Source: Aggregatilineales bacterium
GTDB taxonomy: Bacteria > Chloroflexota > Anaerolineae > Aggregatilineales > Phototrophicaceae
DNA: 64,000 bases
Direction of reading: 5' to 3'
NCBI GenBank assembly: GCA_030834905.1
Contig: JAUQWZ010000034.1
Location: 434,001 to 498,000 of the forward strand
Part shown: in pieces, positions 25,475 to 33,228 of the stretch
How positions within the stretch are numbered: position 1 is the stretch's first letter
Layout of the letters: every line of letters begins with the position of its first letter
Program-made: the position numbers and the translations under genes
Notes under the pieces: generated by a model
The model's input: only the letters and a program-made list of their open reading frames with translations
Databases searched by the model: none
What the model was told of the DNA's origin: nothing

Positions 25475-25987
25475 ATGCGCAATCTGGTGTTGAGCTTTTT
25501 GATCAATGCCGTCGCCATCGCCGTGATCACGTCCGGGCTGCTGCCGGGAATCCACATCATCGGCAATCAGATCGCTACGCTGATCGCGGTCGCGCTCATC
25601 TTTGGCATCGTCAACACCCTTGTGAAGCCGGTGCTCAAGCTGCTCACCTGCCCGTTCATCCTGCTGACGCTGGGGCTGCTGCTGTTCGTCATCAACGGCG
25701 CGATGCTGTGGCTGACGGCGGCGCTGTCCGAACGGCTGGTGTCGCTTACGGGCGGGCAGTTGTGGATTGAGAATTTCGGCTGGGCGATTCTTGGCGCGCT
25801 GATCATCAGCGTCATTGGCGTGGTGCTGGAGCGCCTGCTGGGGGTCAATGAGCGCGCGCGGGTGAAAACGGTCAAGGAAATTCACTACGTGGTCGAACGC
25901 CCGCAGCGATCCGCCGAAGCCGAATTTGAGGATTTCGTCAACAGCCGTCCATTTGACGATTTTGATGACCCGCCAAAACGCCGCTGA
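25475..25987 (+). CDS. Phage holin family 4 / YvlD-like membrane protein
   Basis: 170 residues. The ATG at 25475 (after GCGGGAG) begins MRNLVLSFLINAVAIAVI and gives four hydrophobic helices, with FGIVNTLVKPVLKLLTCPF between helices 2 and 3. That loop is the hallmark of the YvlD/mycobacterial four-helix membrane family annotated as phage_holin_4_2. The last 50 residues are a charged cytoplasmic tail, longer than usual. The name is historical; there is no phage context here and the function is unknown, possibly envelope stress. It ends one base from the convergent threonine dehydratase gene. Confidence 0.85.
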   Translation: MRNLVLSFLINAVAIAVITSGLLPGIHIIGNQIATLIAVALIFGIVNTLVKPVLKLLTCPFILLTLGLLLFVINGAMLWLTAALSERLVSLTGGQLWIENFGWAILGALIISVIGVVLERLLGVNERARVKTVKEIHYVVERPQRSAEAEFEDFVNSRPFDDFDDPPKRR

Positions 25988-25988
25988 T

Positions 25989-26918
25989 CTACACTTCGAG
26001 CACCCGTCGCAGCACGTCGCCATCGACGTTGCCGCCGCTGATCACGATCACCGTCTGCTGGTCAGCTTCGACCGCGCCGCTTTGCAGCGCCGCCGCGCCG
26101 ACCACGCCGCCGCCTTCGGCAATCCACCCCTGCTCAAACACCATCCAGCGCATGGCGCGGGCGATGGCGTCCTCGCTGACCAGCACAATCCGATCCACGT
26201 ACTGCTGAACCAGATCGAGCGTCATGGAAGCGGCTTCAACGCCGCCGGGCAGCGCGTCTGCCAGCGTGTCATGGCTGACCGGATGCTCCAGCCGGTAGAA
26301 GTAGTTGTACATATCGGGCGACGCGAGCGCGTTGACGCCGATGATTTCAACCGATGGCTTGAGGGTTTTCAGCGCCGCCGCCACGCCGGAGATCAAGCCG
26401 CCCCCGCCAATCGGCACGACGACTCGCTCGACAGCCGACAGCGTTTCGAAGATTTCCAGCCCCACCGTACCCGCGCCCGCGATCACGTCAGGATGGTTGT
26501 ATGCCGAGAGATAAGTCATCCCATCGAGGTCTGCCCGCCGGTGCGCCTCGGCTTCGGCTTCCTCATAGGTTTCACCATACAGGATGGTTTCCGCCTGATA
26601 GCGGCGCGCGCCAGCCGCTTTTCGCCGGGCAACCTGTTCCGGCATGATGATGCACGCCCGCACGCCCACCAGATTGGCGGCATAGGCGACGCCCTGCGCG
26701 TGGTTGCCGGTAGACGCAGCGATCACACCGCGCGCCCGGTCGCTATCCGACAGCGACAGGATAGCGTTCAGCGCGCCTCTGACCTTAAAGGAATGGGTTT
26801 TGTTGCTGTTTTCGAGTTTTAGCCACACCCCGCTGCCCAGGGTTGGCGCCTCTTCCAGCGGAGTTGGCGGCAAGTACGGGCGAAGGCGCTCGCCTGCGAG
26901 AGTGATCTGATCCAGCAT
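25989..26918 (-). CDS. Threonine/serine dehydratase (PLP-dependent)
   Basis: A 309-residue fold-type II PLP enzyme that deaminates threonine or serine to a keto acid. K45 in KTHSFKVRGALN is the PLP Schiff-base lysine; ASTGNHAQGVAYA and the glycine loop PIGGGGLISG bind the cofactor; VISGGN is at the end. It lacks the ACT regulatory domain of biosynthetic IlvA, so a catabolic type or a serine racemase-like activity fits. ATG 26918 was chosen on family alignment (MLDQITLAGERLRPYLPPTPL); longer in-frame starts have no homology-like sequence. It converges on the YvlD-like gene. Confidence 0.93.
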   Translation of the reverse strand: MLDQITLAGERLRPYLPPTPLEEAPTLGSGVWLKLENSNKTHSFKVRGALNAILSLSDSDRARGVIAASTGNHAQGVAYAANLVGVRACIIMPEQVARRKAAGARRYQAETILYGETYEEAEAEAHRRADLDGMTYLSAYNHPDVIAGAGTVGLEIFETLSAVERVVVPIGGGGLISGVAAALKTLKPSVEIIGVNALASPDMYNYFYRLEHPVSHDTLADALPGGVEAASMTLDLVQQYVDRIVLVSEDAIARAMRWMVFEQGWIAEGGGVVGAAALQSGAVEADQQTVIVISGGNVDGDVLRRVLEV

Positions 26919-27041
26919 CGATAGTTTTGTCCTGAGGCGCGCAGAAAAGGAAAACGTTAACAACTGCATAGATTCTTCATTGGCGGCGCTCATTGTAGAG
27001 TATAATGCAAAAGACTTTGACCGCGCATCTGTTGGGCTGGC

Positions 27042-27926
27042 ATGTTTCATAACCACGATCCTGAAGCACTCCGTCGCGAGTACGGCAGCGACAGGAATTT
27101 ACGTCTGCGTCAGGAAACCCACGAGCAGTACAGCGTACCTCGTATCGACTTCCCCGGTTGGGTGCTGGAACACATCGGCTGGCGCGGCGGCGAGCGCGTG
27201 CTGGACGTGGGTGCCGGACACGGCATCTATTACGAGCGAATCCACAATCAGTTAATCGATGTGCATTATGTCGGGCTGGATACGTCTCCCGGTATGCTCG
27301 AAAAGCATGGCGCTTCGGGGAACCTGCTGCTTGGCGACGCGCAGTGTCTGCCGTTTCAGCCGGCGTCGTTTGATGTCGTGATGGCAAATCACATGCTGTA
27401 CCATGTGCCGGACGTTGAACATACCATCCGCGAATTTCGGCGCGTGCTCAAACCCGACGGCATCGTCGTGACGGCAACCAACAGCGTGCAGTCGATGCCG
27501 GAATTCAACACCCTGTTCCGCCGCGCGGTGATGCTTCTAAGCGAGCCGGGGAATATTTATACCCAGTCGCCCATGCCGGTACACAATGCTTACGCGCTGG
27601 AAAACGGCGCGCGTCTGCTCGCCCGCCAGTTCTATGCCGTCGTGCGCTATGATCTGCCACAGGTGCTGTCGTTTGACCGGGTCGAGCCGGTGATTGCTTA
27701 TATCGAAAGCTGGCGTCCGCTGCGAGAGCCGCAGCTTCCAGCCGAAGTGTTGTGGGAAGATGTCATGCTGGTCATCCGCGAGCAGATCGACCGGGTGATT
27801 ACCCATTTTGGCAAGCTGGCGGTGAATAAGCTCAGCGGCGTGCTGGTCGCCAGCGATTACGGCGGCTTCATTCAGGCATTTCGCCAGCGAGAGCAGCGCA
27901 GCACGAACCATCACACGCCGGGCTGA
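27042..27926 (+). CDS. Class I SAM-dependent methyltransferase
   Basis: A 294-residue methyltransferase_11-type protein. VLDVGAGHGIYYE (about 53-65) is motif I for SAM, GLDTSPGML follows as motif II, and FDVVMANHMLYHVPD and FRRVLKPDGIVV complete the core. The C-terminal 120 residues are a helical cap that would set substrate choice; similar enzymes methylate small molecules or lipids. A TATAAT at 27001 lies 36 bases upstream, but no clear ribosome site is visible. Substrate unknown. It is a single gene, flanked on its right by a perfect GGACACGAC palindrome. Confidence 0.9.
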   Translation: MFHNHDPEALRREYGSDRNLRLRQETHEQYSVPRIDFPGWVLEHIGWRGGERVLDVGAGHGIYYERIHNQLIDVHYVGLDTSPGMLEKHGASGNLLLGDAQCLPFQPASFDVVMANHMLYHVPDVEHTIREFRRVLKPDGIVVTATNSVQSMPEFNTLFRRAVMLLSEPGNIYTQSPMPVHNAYALENGARLLARQFYAVVRYDLPQVLSFDRVEPVIAYIESWRPLREPQLPAEVLWEDVMLVIREQIDRVITHFGKLAVNKLSGVLVASDYGGFIQAFRQREQRSTNHHTPG

Positions 27927-27977
27927 CCACCGCCGCCCGCTGTCCCCGATTTCCTTTCAGCCAATAGAAAATGAAAA

Positions 27978-27998
27978 GGACACGACAGTGTCGTGTCC
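27978..27998. repeat. Palindromic repeat GGACACGAC/GTCGTGTCC
   Basis: A perfect palindromic hairpin with ten-base arms sits between the convergent methyltransferase and solute-binding/VWA genes, preceded by AAAA and followed by CCTGCG. It is the same word as at 44910 and the lone arm near 20869, and it may terminate one or both transcripts. Confidence 0.65.
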
Positions 27999-28025
27999 CT
28001 GCGAGTCGTTCGGTCACGAAAGCCG

Positions 28026-29783
28026 CTAGAAGTAGCTGCTGATAATCTCCAGCACGCCGAGAATGCTCTGCGGATCGCCGGACTGAACGCGGGTGCTGCT
28101 GGCGCGAGCCAGCGAATTCAGCGCGTTCACATCGGCGTCCGAGCCGTAGGCGACCGGAATCAGGATGATGGGATTGAGCGTATTCCGGCTGGCTTCCAGC
28201 GACAGCACCGCGTCATTCAGCGTCACGCCGTCGTCGCCGGTGTCAGCGCCGTCGCTCAACAGCACCACCGCCCGGATGCGTTCCTGATCCTCCTGCCCGG
28301 TCATTTCGTCCACGATATCGCGGACGGCGGCGAACAACTCGGTTCCGCCGTTTGCCCGCAGCCCGCGCAGGTTAGAGCGCAGCGTCGCTTCGACCGACTC
28401 AAAATTGCCAATCGGAACGCGCACCTGCACCTCATCGGCGAACACCGCCAGCCCAACGCGGTTGGTTGATTCCATGCTGTCGAGGAATACCTCAGCAGCC
28501 TGAATCGCCTGCTCCATCTTGCCCGCGTTGCTCATCGAACCGGACACGTCGATCAGCAGCATGATATCCGCCTGTTTCTTGACAAACGACCAGCTTTGCT
28601 GGACAGCGGCGATCACGTCTGGCGCGGGAACGTCCAGCACCGCGCGCGGCTGCGCCGGGTCGATGCCGTTTTCCTCCACGAACGGGAAGGCAAGCGGCAC
28701 ATCCGGGTTAGCCGGGCGGAAGCCCTGCGCCATAATTGCCGTCTGCACGTCGGGCGTCAGCACGTAATCGACGAATACCTCTGCCGCCTGCCGCTGCTCC
28801 GCCGTCGTCCAGTCGGCGTTGACGATGCCCATCGGATGCTCGTGCCAGAAGGTGCCTTCTTTGGGATAGAGCGCGACCAACTGCTCCGGCGGCTGGTACT
28901 GCGTCAAGCCGCGATTGATGTAGATCAGGTCGTTCTCTTCCAGCGCCACGAAGTCGAGGTAGTCGGGTCCCTGGGCGATGTATTCCTTAAATTCGGTGGT
29001 GCGGGTGGAGTAGTGGCGGATCAGCGATTCAATCGCCCGCACGCCATCCTGTACGTCGGTGTCACGCACCTGGTTGATGGTCAGGCGGCGGTCGGTGAAG
29101 CCGTTCTGCCGGGCGCTGGCGTAAAACTCGCCGATCAGCGTCGAAAGCGCGGTTGAACTGACCATCGGATCGGTGTGCCCGTAGTAGACGGTGCGGCGGG
29201 CGGTTGGCAGTCCGTAGTCCTGCCAACCGTTCGGGCTGTTGAGCACGCCGAGCAGTTCTTCCCAGCCAATGTCGTCGTAACCTACCGTTTCACGGATGGC
29301 GTTGAGGCGGCTTTCCCAGATCGCCATCACCACCGGCGCTAATGCCGTCGCGCGGGCGTTGGTCAGGTCAAATAGCTGCCGACCACTCTGGAAGTTCGCC
29401 AGCGCCAGCCAGTGGCTGACCGACGGCTCGAAGATCGTCGGACGCGCCACGTTCTGATTGTTGGGCGCGATAATGGCGTTGACGATGCCCTGCATCACCG
29501 TTCCCGACGAGCCATCTTCGCCAGTCACACAAACAGCGCGTTCGCCGTCCGCCAGCCCCTGTCCTGAAACCGGATTCCTGCCCTGCGCGTAGGCGCGGTT
29601 GAAGTCCGCCATCACCTGCGGCATGTACTGCTCGGACTCAGGCGCGTAGATGATGCTGATGGTGATGGCGTTGGGCGCGCAGGCGCTGCCATCGGGCGTC
29701 GCCGGAGTCCCGCCGGTGTCACAGGCTGCCAGCAGCGCGATCAGCAAACAAAAGATGATTCTCAGTAAGCGGTTATGCGTCAT
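28026..29783 (-). CDS. Lipoprotein: solute-binding domain fused to VWA domain
   Basis: 585 residues with a lipoprotein signal (LLAAC, C21), a periplasmic-binding-protein type II domain (about 38-390) and a C-terminal VWA domain (about 405-585). The VWA has an intact MIDAS, DVSGSM (412-417), and LLSDGAD downstream. Similar fusions occur in Chloroflexota. The binding domain resembles extracellular solute-binding proteins, while the VWA would bind another protein or a metal-dependent ligand. The upstream gene on the same strand encodes a second binding-domain protein, and no ABC permease is near. The pair therefore looks like a surface complex rather than a normal importer. Confidence 0.85.
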   Translation of the reverse strand: MTHNRLLRIIFCLLIALLAACDTGGTPATPDGSACAPNAITISIIYAPESEQYMPQVMADFNRAYAQGRNPVSGQGLADGERAVCVTGEDGSSGTVMQGIVNAIIAPNNQNVARPTIFEPSVSHWLALANFQSGRQLFDLTNARATALAPVVMAIWESRLNAIRETVGYDDIGWEELLGVLNSPNGWQDYGLPTARRTVYYGHTDPMVSSTALSTLIGEFYASARQNGFTDRRLTINQVRDTDVQDGVRAIESLIRHYSTRTTEFKEYIAQGPDYLDFVALEENDLIYINRGLTQYQPPEQLVALYPKEGTFWHEHPMGIVNADWTTAEQRQAAEVFVDYVLTPDVQTAIMAQGFRPANPDVPLAFPFVEENGIDPAQPRAVLDVPAPDVIAAVQQSWSFVKKQADIMLLIDVSGSMSNAGKMEQAIQAAEVFLDSMESTNRVGLAVFADEVQVRVPIGNFESVEATLRSNLRGLRANGGTELFAAVRDIVDEMTGQEDQERIRAVVLLSDGADTGDDGVTLNDAVLSLEASRNTLNPIILIPVAYGSDADVNALNSLARASSTRVQSGDPQSILGVLEIISSYF

Positions 29784-29811
29784 GTGTACTCTCTCGTACT
29801 CCGCGAAAAGA

Positions 29812-29892
29812 ACAGTTGAAAAGTGACAAGTTGAAAGCAGCAGGTTAAGCGCGAATAAGGTTACTTTCTACTTTCAACTTTGAACTTCTTTA
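29812..29892. repeat. Dispersed hairpin repeat, AAAGTTGAAAGT type (copy 2)
   Basis: It begins directly after the stop of the minus-strand gene ending at 29894. On the minus strand, GTTCAAAGTTGAAAGTAGAA is followed by CTTTCAACTTGTCACTTTTC, giving an AU-rich hairpin like that at 10262 and 38284. It lies inside the two-gene unit between the two binding-protein genes. Confidence 0.7.
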
Positions 29893-29893
29893 T

Positions 29894-30961
29894 TTACCGA
29901 ACGATAGTCCCCAACCAGGATGCTAACTGGCGCAGATCGTTGCGCGAAGGCAGCTCCACCGCCTGGAAGGACGGGGCAAGCTGAGCGCCATAACCCTCGC
30001 CGCTGGTGAACAGACCCGCCGCCGGATCAGTCCGCGCGGGGCGCAAGCCGAAGTTCTGCGCCTGGATCTGCTGCGGCTCACCCACCAGCCAGCGACCCAA
30101 CACCTCAACCGCCGCTGCTTCATCGCTGCTGGCGGGCGCAGCCTCGTCTTCCCAGCGCGCCAGCGGGAAATCAAATACCACCGTATAAGCCGGATAGCTC
30201 AGGCGAATCGGATCGGTGGCGCTGGCAAGCTGACCGCGCAGATTGGTCAGCCAGGCGTTTTCCGGCAGCAGCGCGATCTCGCCCACTGACGCACCGCGCG
30301 ACGCCATCGCCGACGCTGGCGAGCCGCCGAGCGTGTTGAAATTGGGCACCGCTTCGATGACCGGCTGAACCTGGCTGCGGAACTCGCGGGCGTTGATCTG
30401 CCCGCCGGTTGGCGCGGGCGTGGCGTAGTAGTCTGCCGCGCCTGCCAGCAGCGCCGCCAATCCGCTGATCGTGCGCGCCGGATTATCGAACGCCAGCCGC
30501 CGCTGTGGGGCGGCTTCGGTCACGGCTGTCCAATCGAACTGACCTTCGCCTTCGATGTCAGCGACGATTGACGCGAAACCGCCCCATAACAGGATCGTCC
30601 GCGCTGTCGAAGGCTGAACCAGACGAAACGGCAGCCGGTTCTCGGCGGCGTAACCCACCGAAGGCGATACTGCCGGAATCCACGCCTGAGGGTGATTTTC
30701 AGGCGTCCACACCCGGCTGTCGTTGAGCCAGACCTGGGTGTCGTCAATCGACTCGACGCTGTAATGAACGCGGCGGGTCGCATTGACCAGAGGATTCGTC
30801 GCATTCAGCGCCGCGACGGCGTCTGTCACCCACGCTTCCGCCATCGGGCTGACGGCAACGCGAATCTCCAGAGGCGGCTGAGTCCGTAGAAACTGGCTCG
30901 CCGCGATGACGCCGACGGCAGCCAGAACAAAGAGAATGATGAAGATTGTGCCTCGCCTCAT
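29894..30961 (-). CDS. Membrane-anchored substrate-binding domain protein
   Basis: 355 residues with an N-terminal signal anchor (TIFIILFVLAAVGVIAASQ) and a domain like type II periplasmic binding proteins. The opening strand LEIRVAVSPMAEAWVTDAV is followed by a lobe with VHYSVESIDDTQVWLND and later AYTVVFDFPLARWEDEA. It resembles the binding half of the next gene and ends 110 bases before it, with a hairpin repeat in the gap. No lipobox is seen. The two proteins are presumably made together and may form a surface assembly. Ligand unknown. Confidence 0.75.
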   Translation of the reverse strand: MRRGTIFIILFVLAAVGVIAASQFLRTQPPLEIRVAVSPMAEAWVTDAVAALNATNPLVNATRRVHYSVESIDDTQVWLNDSRVWTPENHPQAWIPAVSPSVGYAAENRLPFRLVQPSTARTILLWGGFASIVADIEGEGQFDWTAVTEAAPQRRLAFDNPARTISGLAALLAGAADYYATPAPTGGQINAREFRSQVQPVIEAVPNFNTLGGSPASAMASRGASVGEIALLPENAWLTNLRGQLASATDPIRLSYPAYTVVFDFPLARWEDEAAPASSDEAAAVEVLGRWLVGEPQQIQAQNFGLRPARTDPAAGLFTSGEGYGAQLAPSFQAVELPSRNDLRQLASWLGTIVR

Positions 30962-31114
30962 GCCTGTTCTCGTTTAGGTTGGTTATAAAATGAGTCTAAA
31001 GGAATTGTACCTTTTGCTGCCCCCCAAAGATGCAGGGAGCAAAATAAAGGATAACATAGGATTGTCGGACGTGCGGTATAGGCTTGTGTTCCGACAGCGC
31101 GAAAGGCGAAGATT

Positions 31115-31663
31115 TTGCCCCTATTACAGCCGAGTGTTTTACTGATTACGGGTATCATGGCTTCCGGCAAGTCAACCGTTGCCCAGGCAGCCGCCGAGCG
31201 CCTGTCGAGGAGCGTTCATGTGCGCGGGGACGTCTTCCGCCGTATGATCGTCAGTGGACGGGTGGAAATGACGCCCGACGCGCCAGCGGAAGCCTTGCGC
31301 CAGCTTGAGCTGCGCTATCGCCTCGCGGCAGAGGTCAGCCGGGCGTATTTTGAAGCCGGGTTCACCGTCGTCTATCAGGACAACATCCTCGGCGCTTATC
31401 TTAACGATGTCGTCAGCCAACTGCGCGATCTGCCGCTTTACGTTGTCGTGCTCTGCCCCGCGCCTGAGATGGTCGCCCGGCGCGAGGCGGAGCGCGGCAA
31501 AACCGGCTATGGAGAGTGGACTCCGGCACAGCTTGACGCAGGCTTCAGGGCGACGACGCCGCGCCTGGGGTTGTGGCTGGATACGTCTGAATGGACGGTG
31601 GATGAAACCGTGAGTGCCATGCTCCTGAAAATCGACCAGGCGCGCATCAGCCCCGCCCTCTAA
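31115..31663 (+). CDS. P-loop kinase-like AAA family protein
   Basis: 182 residues with a Walker A GIMASGKST near the start and a region VVYQDNILGAYLNDVVSQL, in the style of small-molecule kinases such as chloramphenicol phosphotransferase, gluconate kinase or zeta-type kinases. The mobile lid is suggested by ARREAERGKTGYGEW. It would phosphorylate a small substrate in the cytoplasm. The start is TTG at 31115, seven bases after AAAGGCG. It has no antitoxin-like neighbour, so a toxin role is not supported. Confidence 0.8.
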   Translation: MPLLQPSVLLITGIMASGKSTVAQAAAERLSRSVHVRGDVFRRMIVSGRVEMTPDAPAEALRQLELRYRLAAEVSRAYFEAGFTVVYQDNILGAYLNDVVSQLRDLPLYVVVLCPAPEMVARREAERGKTGYGEWTPAQLDAGFRATTPRLGLWLDTSEWTVDETVSAMLLKIDQARISPAL

Positions 31664-31868
31664 AGCTGCATGGTTCATCGCCGCAGCATCATACAATTTT
31701 GATACAACCTCCATGCTTGATCGGGCGTCCAAACGCATTTCAGGGCTGGCTGGGCATCCATGTCTCTCGCATTGCGCGATGATGAAGATAATGTACAGAT
31801 AATTAAGATATTCTTTCCTAAAAATTTACATTTTTTTCACGTATGCTCACTTCTTAGTCCGCGATAAC

Positions 31869-31898
31869 TTGTGTTATTCTGAGAATTACAAGTATAGA
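31869..31898 (+). promoter_or_regulatory. Promoter of the FHA protein gene, with imperfect dyad
   Basis: TTGTGT (31869-31874) and TATAGA (31893-31898) are 18 bases apart. The spacer is part of an imperfect dyad, ACTTGT...TTCTGAGAA...ACAAGT (31867-31893), which could be a regulator site. The preceding 200 bases (31664-31866) hold no gene; they are AT-rich with a poly-T tract at 31832. Confidence 0.45.
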
Positions 31899-31953
31899 TT
31901 TGGTTTGTGTCCGGTTTAGGCAGCCTATAGCCCGCTTATGAAAGTTGGTAGGT

Positions 31954-32793
31954 ATGACCCAGACGCAGTTAAGCCCTGACGCCCACGAAATTGTCTCGTA
32001 TCTGCTGGGCACCAAAAACCGCGTTTCGCGCACCAAGCAAGCTATCCGGGATGCCTGTCATCTGACGGACAGCAGGCGCGCCGAGTCGGCGTTCAAGCAG
32101 CTGCTGACCATTGGCTATCTCAGCGATGTCGGCGAAAGCACGTTTGAACTTACCCAGCCCGGTTTAAAATACGCCCATACTGTCAACAGCGCCAAGACGA
32201 CCACCGTCAACAATATTGTTGAGCGAGTCGAGGGCGGCACCGTGACGGTGAACGGTATGCTGGATATCACCGCCACGCCGATCAACAGCCCGGCGATCTT
32301 CAGCAAGCCGGACATCCGCAGCATGACGCTGACTGAAGAGCGCGACATCGAAAAAACGCGCACGACGACTCAGCATGACCTGCCGACGATTTACCTGCAC
32401 CCCATGCGGATGACCAATCTGCTCACCAAAGAGCCGAACAGCATCAAATCGCAGCCGGGCAAAGGCATCGGTATGCGCTATATGCTGGCATTTGAAACGC
32501 TGAAGGACGTGCTGCCCATTCCAATTCTGGACGAAGATGTCCTGGGGCGCTCGCGTAACACCAACATCTGGGTGAAGCACGACGAATTTATCAGCCTGAA
32601 GCACTGCCGGTTCAGCCTGAAGCGCGAGAAAAATTCCAAATATTACAGCCTGCGGGTCGAAGACCTGGACAGCCGCAACGGCACTTATGTCGATAACATT
32701 ATGATCGAAGCGAACAAACCCACCCTGCTGCGTCACGGGGCGCGGCTGCAGGTTGGCAATACTGTATTGATTGTGGTTCAGATTCCGTACTAG
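31954..32793 (+). CDS. FHA-domain protein with N-terminal winged-helix-like region
   Basis: 279 residues. Residues about 8-70 look like a small helix-turn-helix domain (AHEIVSYLLGTKNRVSRTKQ, then a likely recognition helix in RRAESAFKQLLTIGYL). A central 90-residue segment is Thr-rich. The C-terminal part (about 165-279) is a forkhead-associated domain with LGRSRNTNIWV, ISLKHCRF and DSRNGTYVDN, the phosphothreonine-binding loops. FHA domains read Ser/Thr phosphorylation, so this could couple a kinase to DNA binding, but no Hanks kinase is in the window. ATG 31954 is used; TTG 31945 is possible. It converges on a small coiled-coil gene two bases away. Confidence 0.8.
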   Translation: MTQTQLSPDAHEIVSYLLGTKNRVSRTKQAIRDACHLTDSRRAESAFKQLLTIGYLSDVGESTFELTQPGLKYAHTVNSAKTTTVNNIVERVEGGTVTVNGMLDITATPINSPAIFSKPDIRSMTLTEERDIEKTRTTTQHDLPTIYLHPMRMTNLLTKEPNSIKSQPGKGIGMRYMLAFETLKDVLPIPILDEDVLGRSRNTNIWVKHDEFISLKHCRFSLKREKNSKYYSLRVEDLDSRNGTYVDNIMIEANKPTLLRHGARLQVGNTVLIVVQIPY

Positions 32794-32795
32794 GC

Positions 32796-33002
32796 TTATT
32801 TCAGACGCAGTAACTTCTTTACGCGCGCCAGCAAGCCCTGCGATACCGGGCTGTATTCGTCAGCCTGGTTGGCGGTGCCTTGCTGGGCAGCCTCCTGTTC
32901 AATATGCCACGCTTCCAGGGTGTGGTGTTTCTCCTGCTGTGCCCGCTGGCGCTCCTCATACTGCTTCACCTGACGTTCGCGTTGATACGAATCCTGGCTC
33001 AT
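32796..33002 (-). CDS. Small charged coiled-coil-like protein
   Basis: 68 residues, with AGGGGG five bases before ATG 33002. The first half is Gln/Glu/Arg-rich and helical (RERQVKQYEERQRAQQEKHH), the last ten residues strongly basic (ARVKKLLRLK). No family recognised. It converges with the FHA gene, separated by two bases. Confidence 0.65.
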   Translation of the reverse strand: MSQDSYQRERQVKQYEERQRAQQEKHHTLEAWHIEQEAAQQGTANQADEYSPVSQGLLARVKKLLRLK

Positions 33003-33228
33003 CACTGCCCCCTATTAGACGACAAAGCGTGCGTAAGTAACGGCGCGGCAGAATGGACAAACCGATGAAACGGTTGTCGCGTTTGCTGTTTTCTCTGCCG
33101 GTTGCTCATTTTGTTGTAGCTACCATAGTATAACCTACAAAAATGTCCAGCGCTGGAACTAATCATCAGCAACCAGCGTCTTGCCAGTAGACAGCCTAAT
33201 GTTCGAGCGAGATGATGGAGAAAACGCT

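Noticed and set aside
25475..25987. Prophage remnant suggested by the holin-family name
   Set aside because: The family is a general four-helix membrane family; no integrase, capsid, lysin or tail genes occur in the window.
31115..31663. P-loop kinase as a zeta toxin
   Set aside because: There is no epsilon-type antitoxin or any small partner gene; small-molecule kinases share the same motifs.
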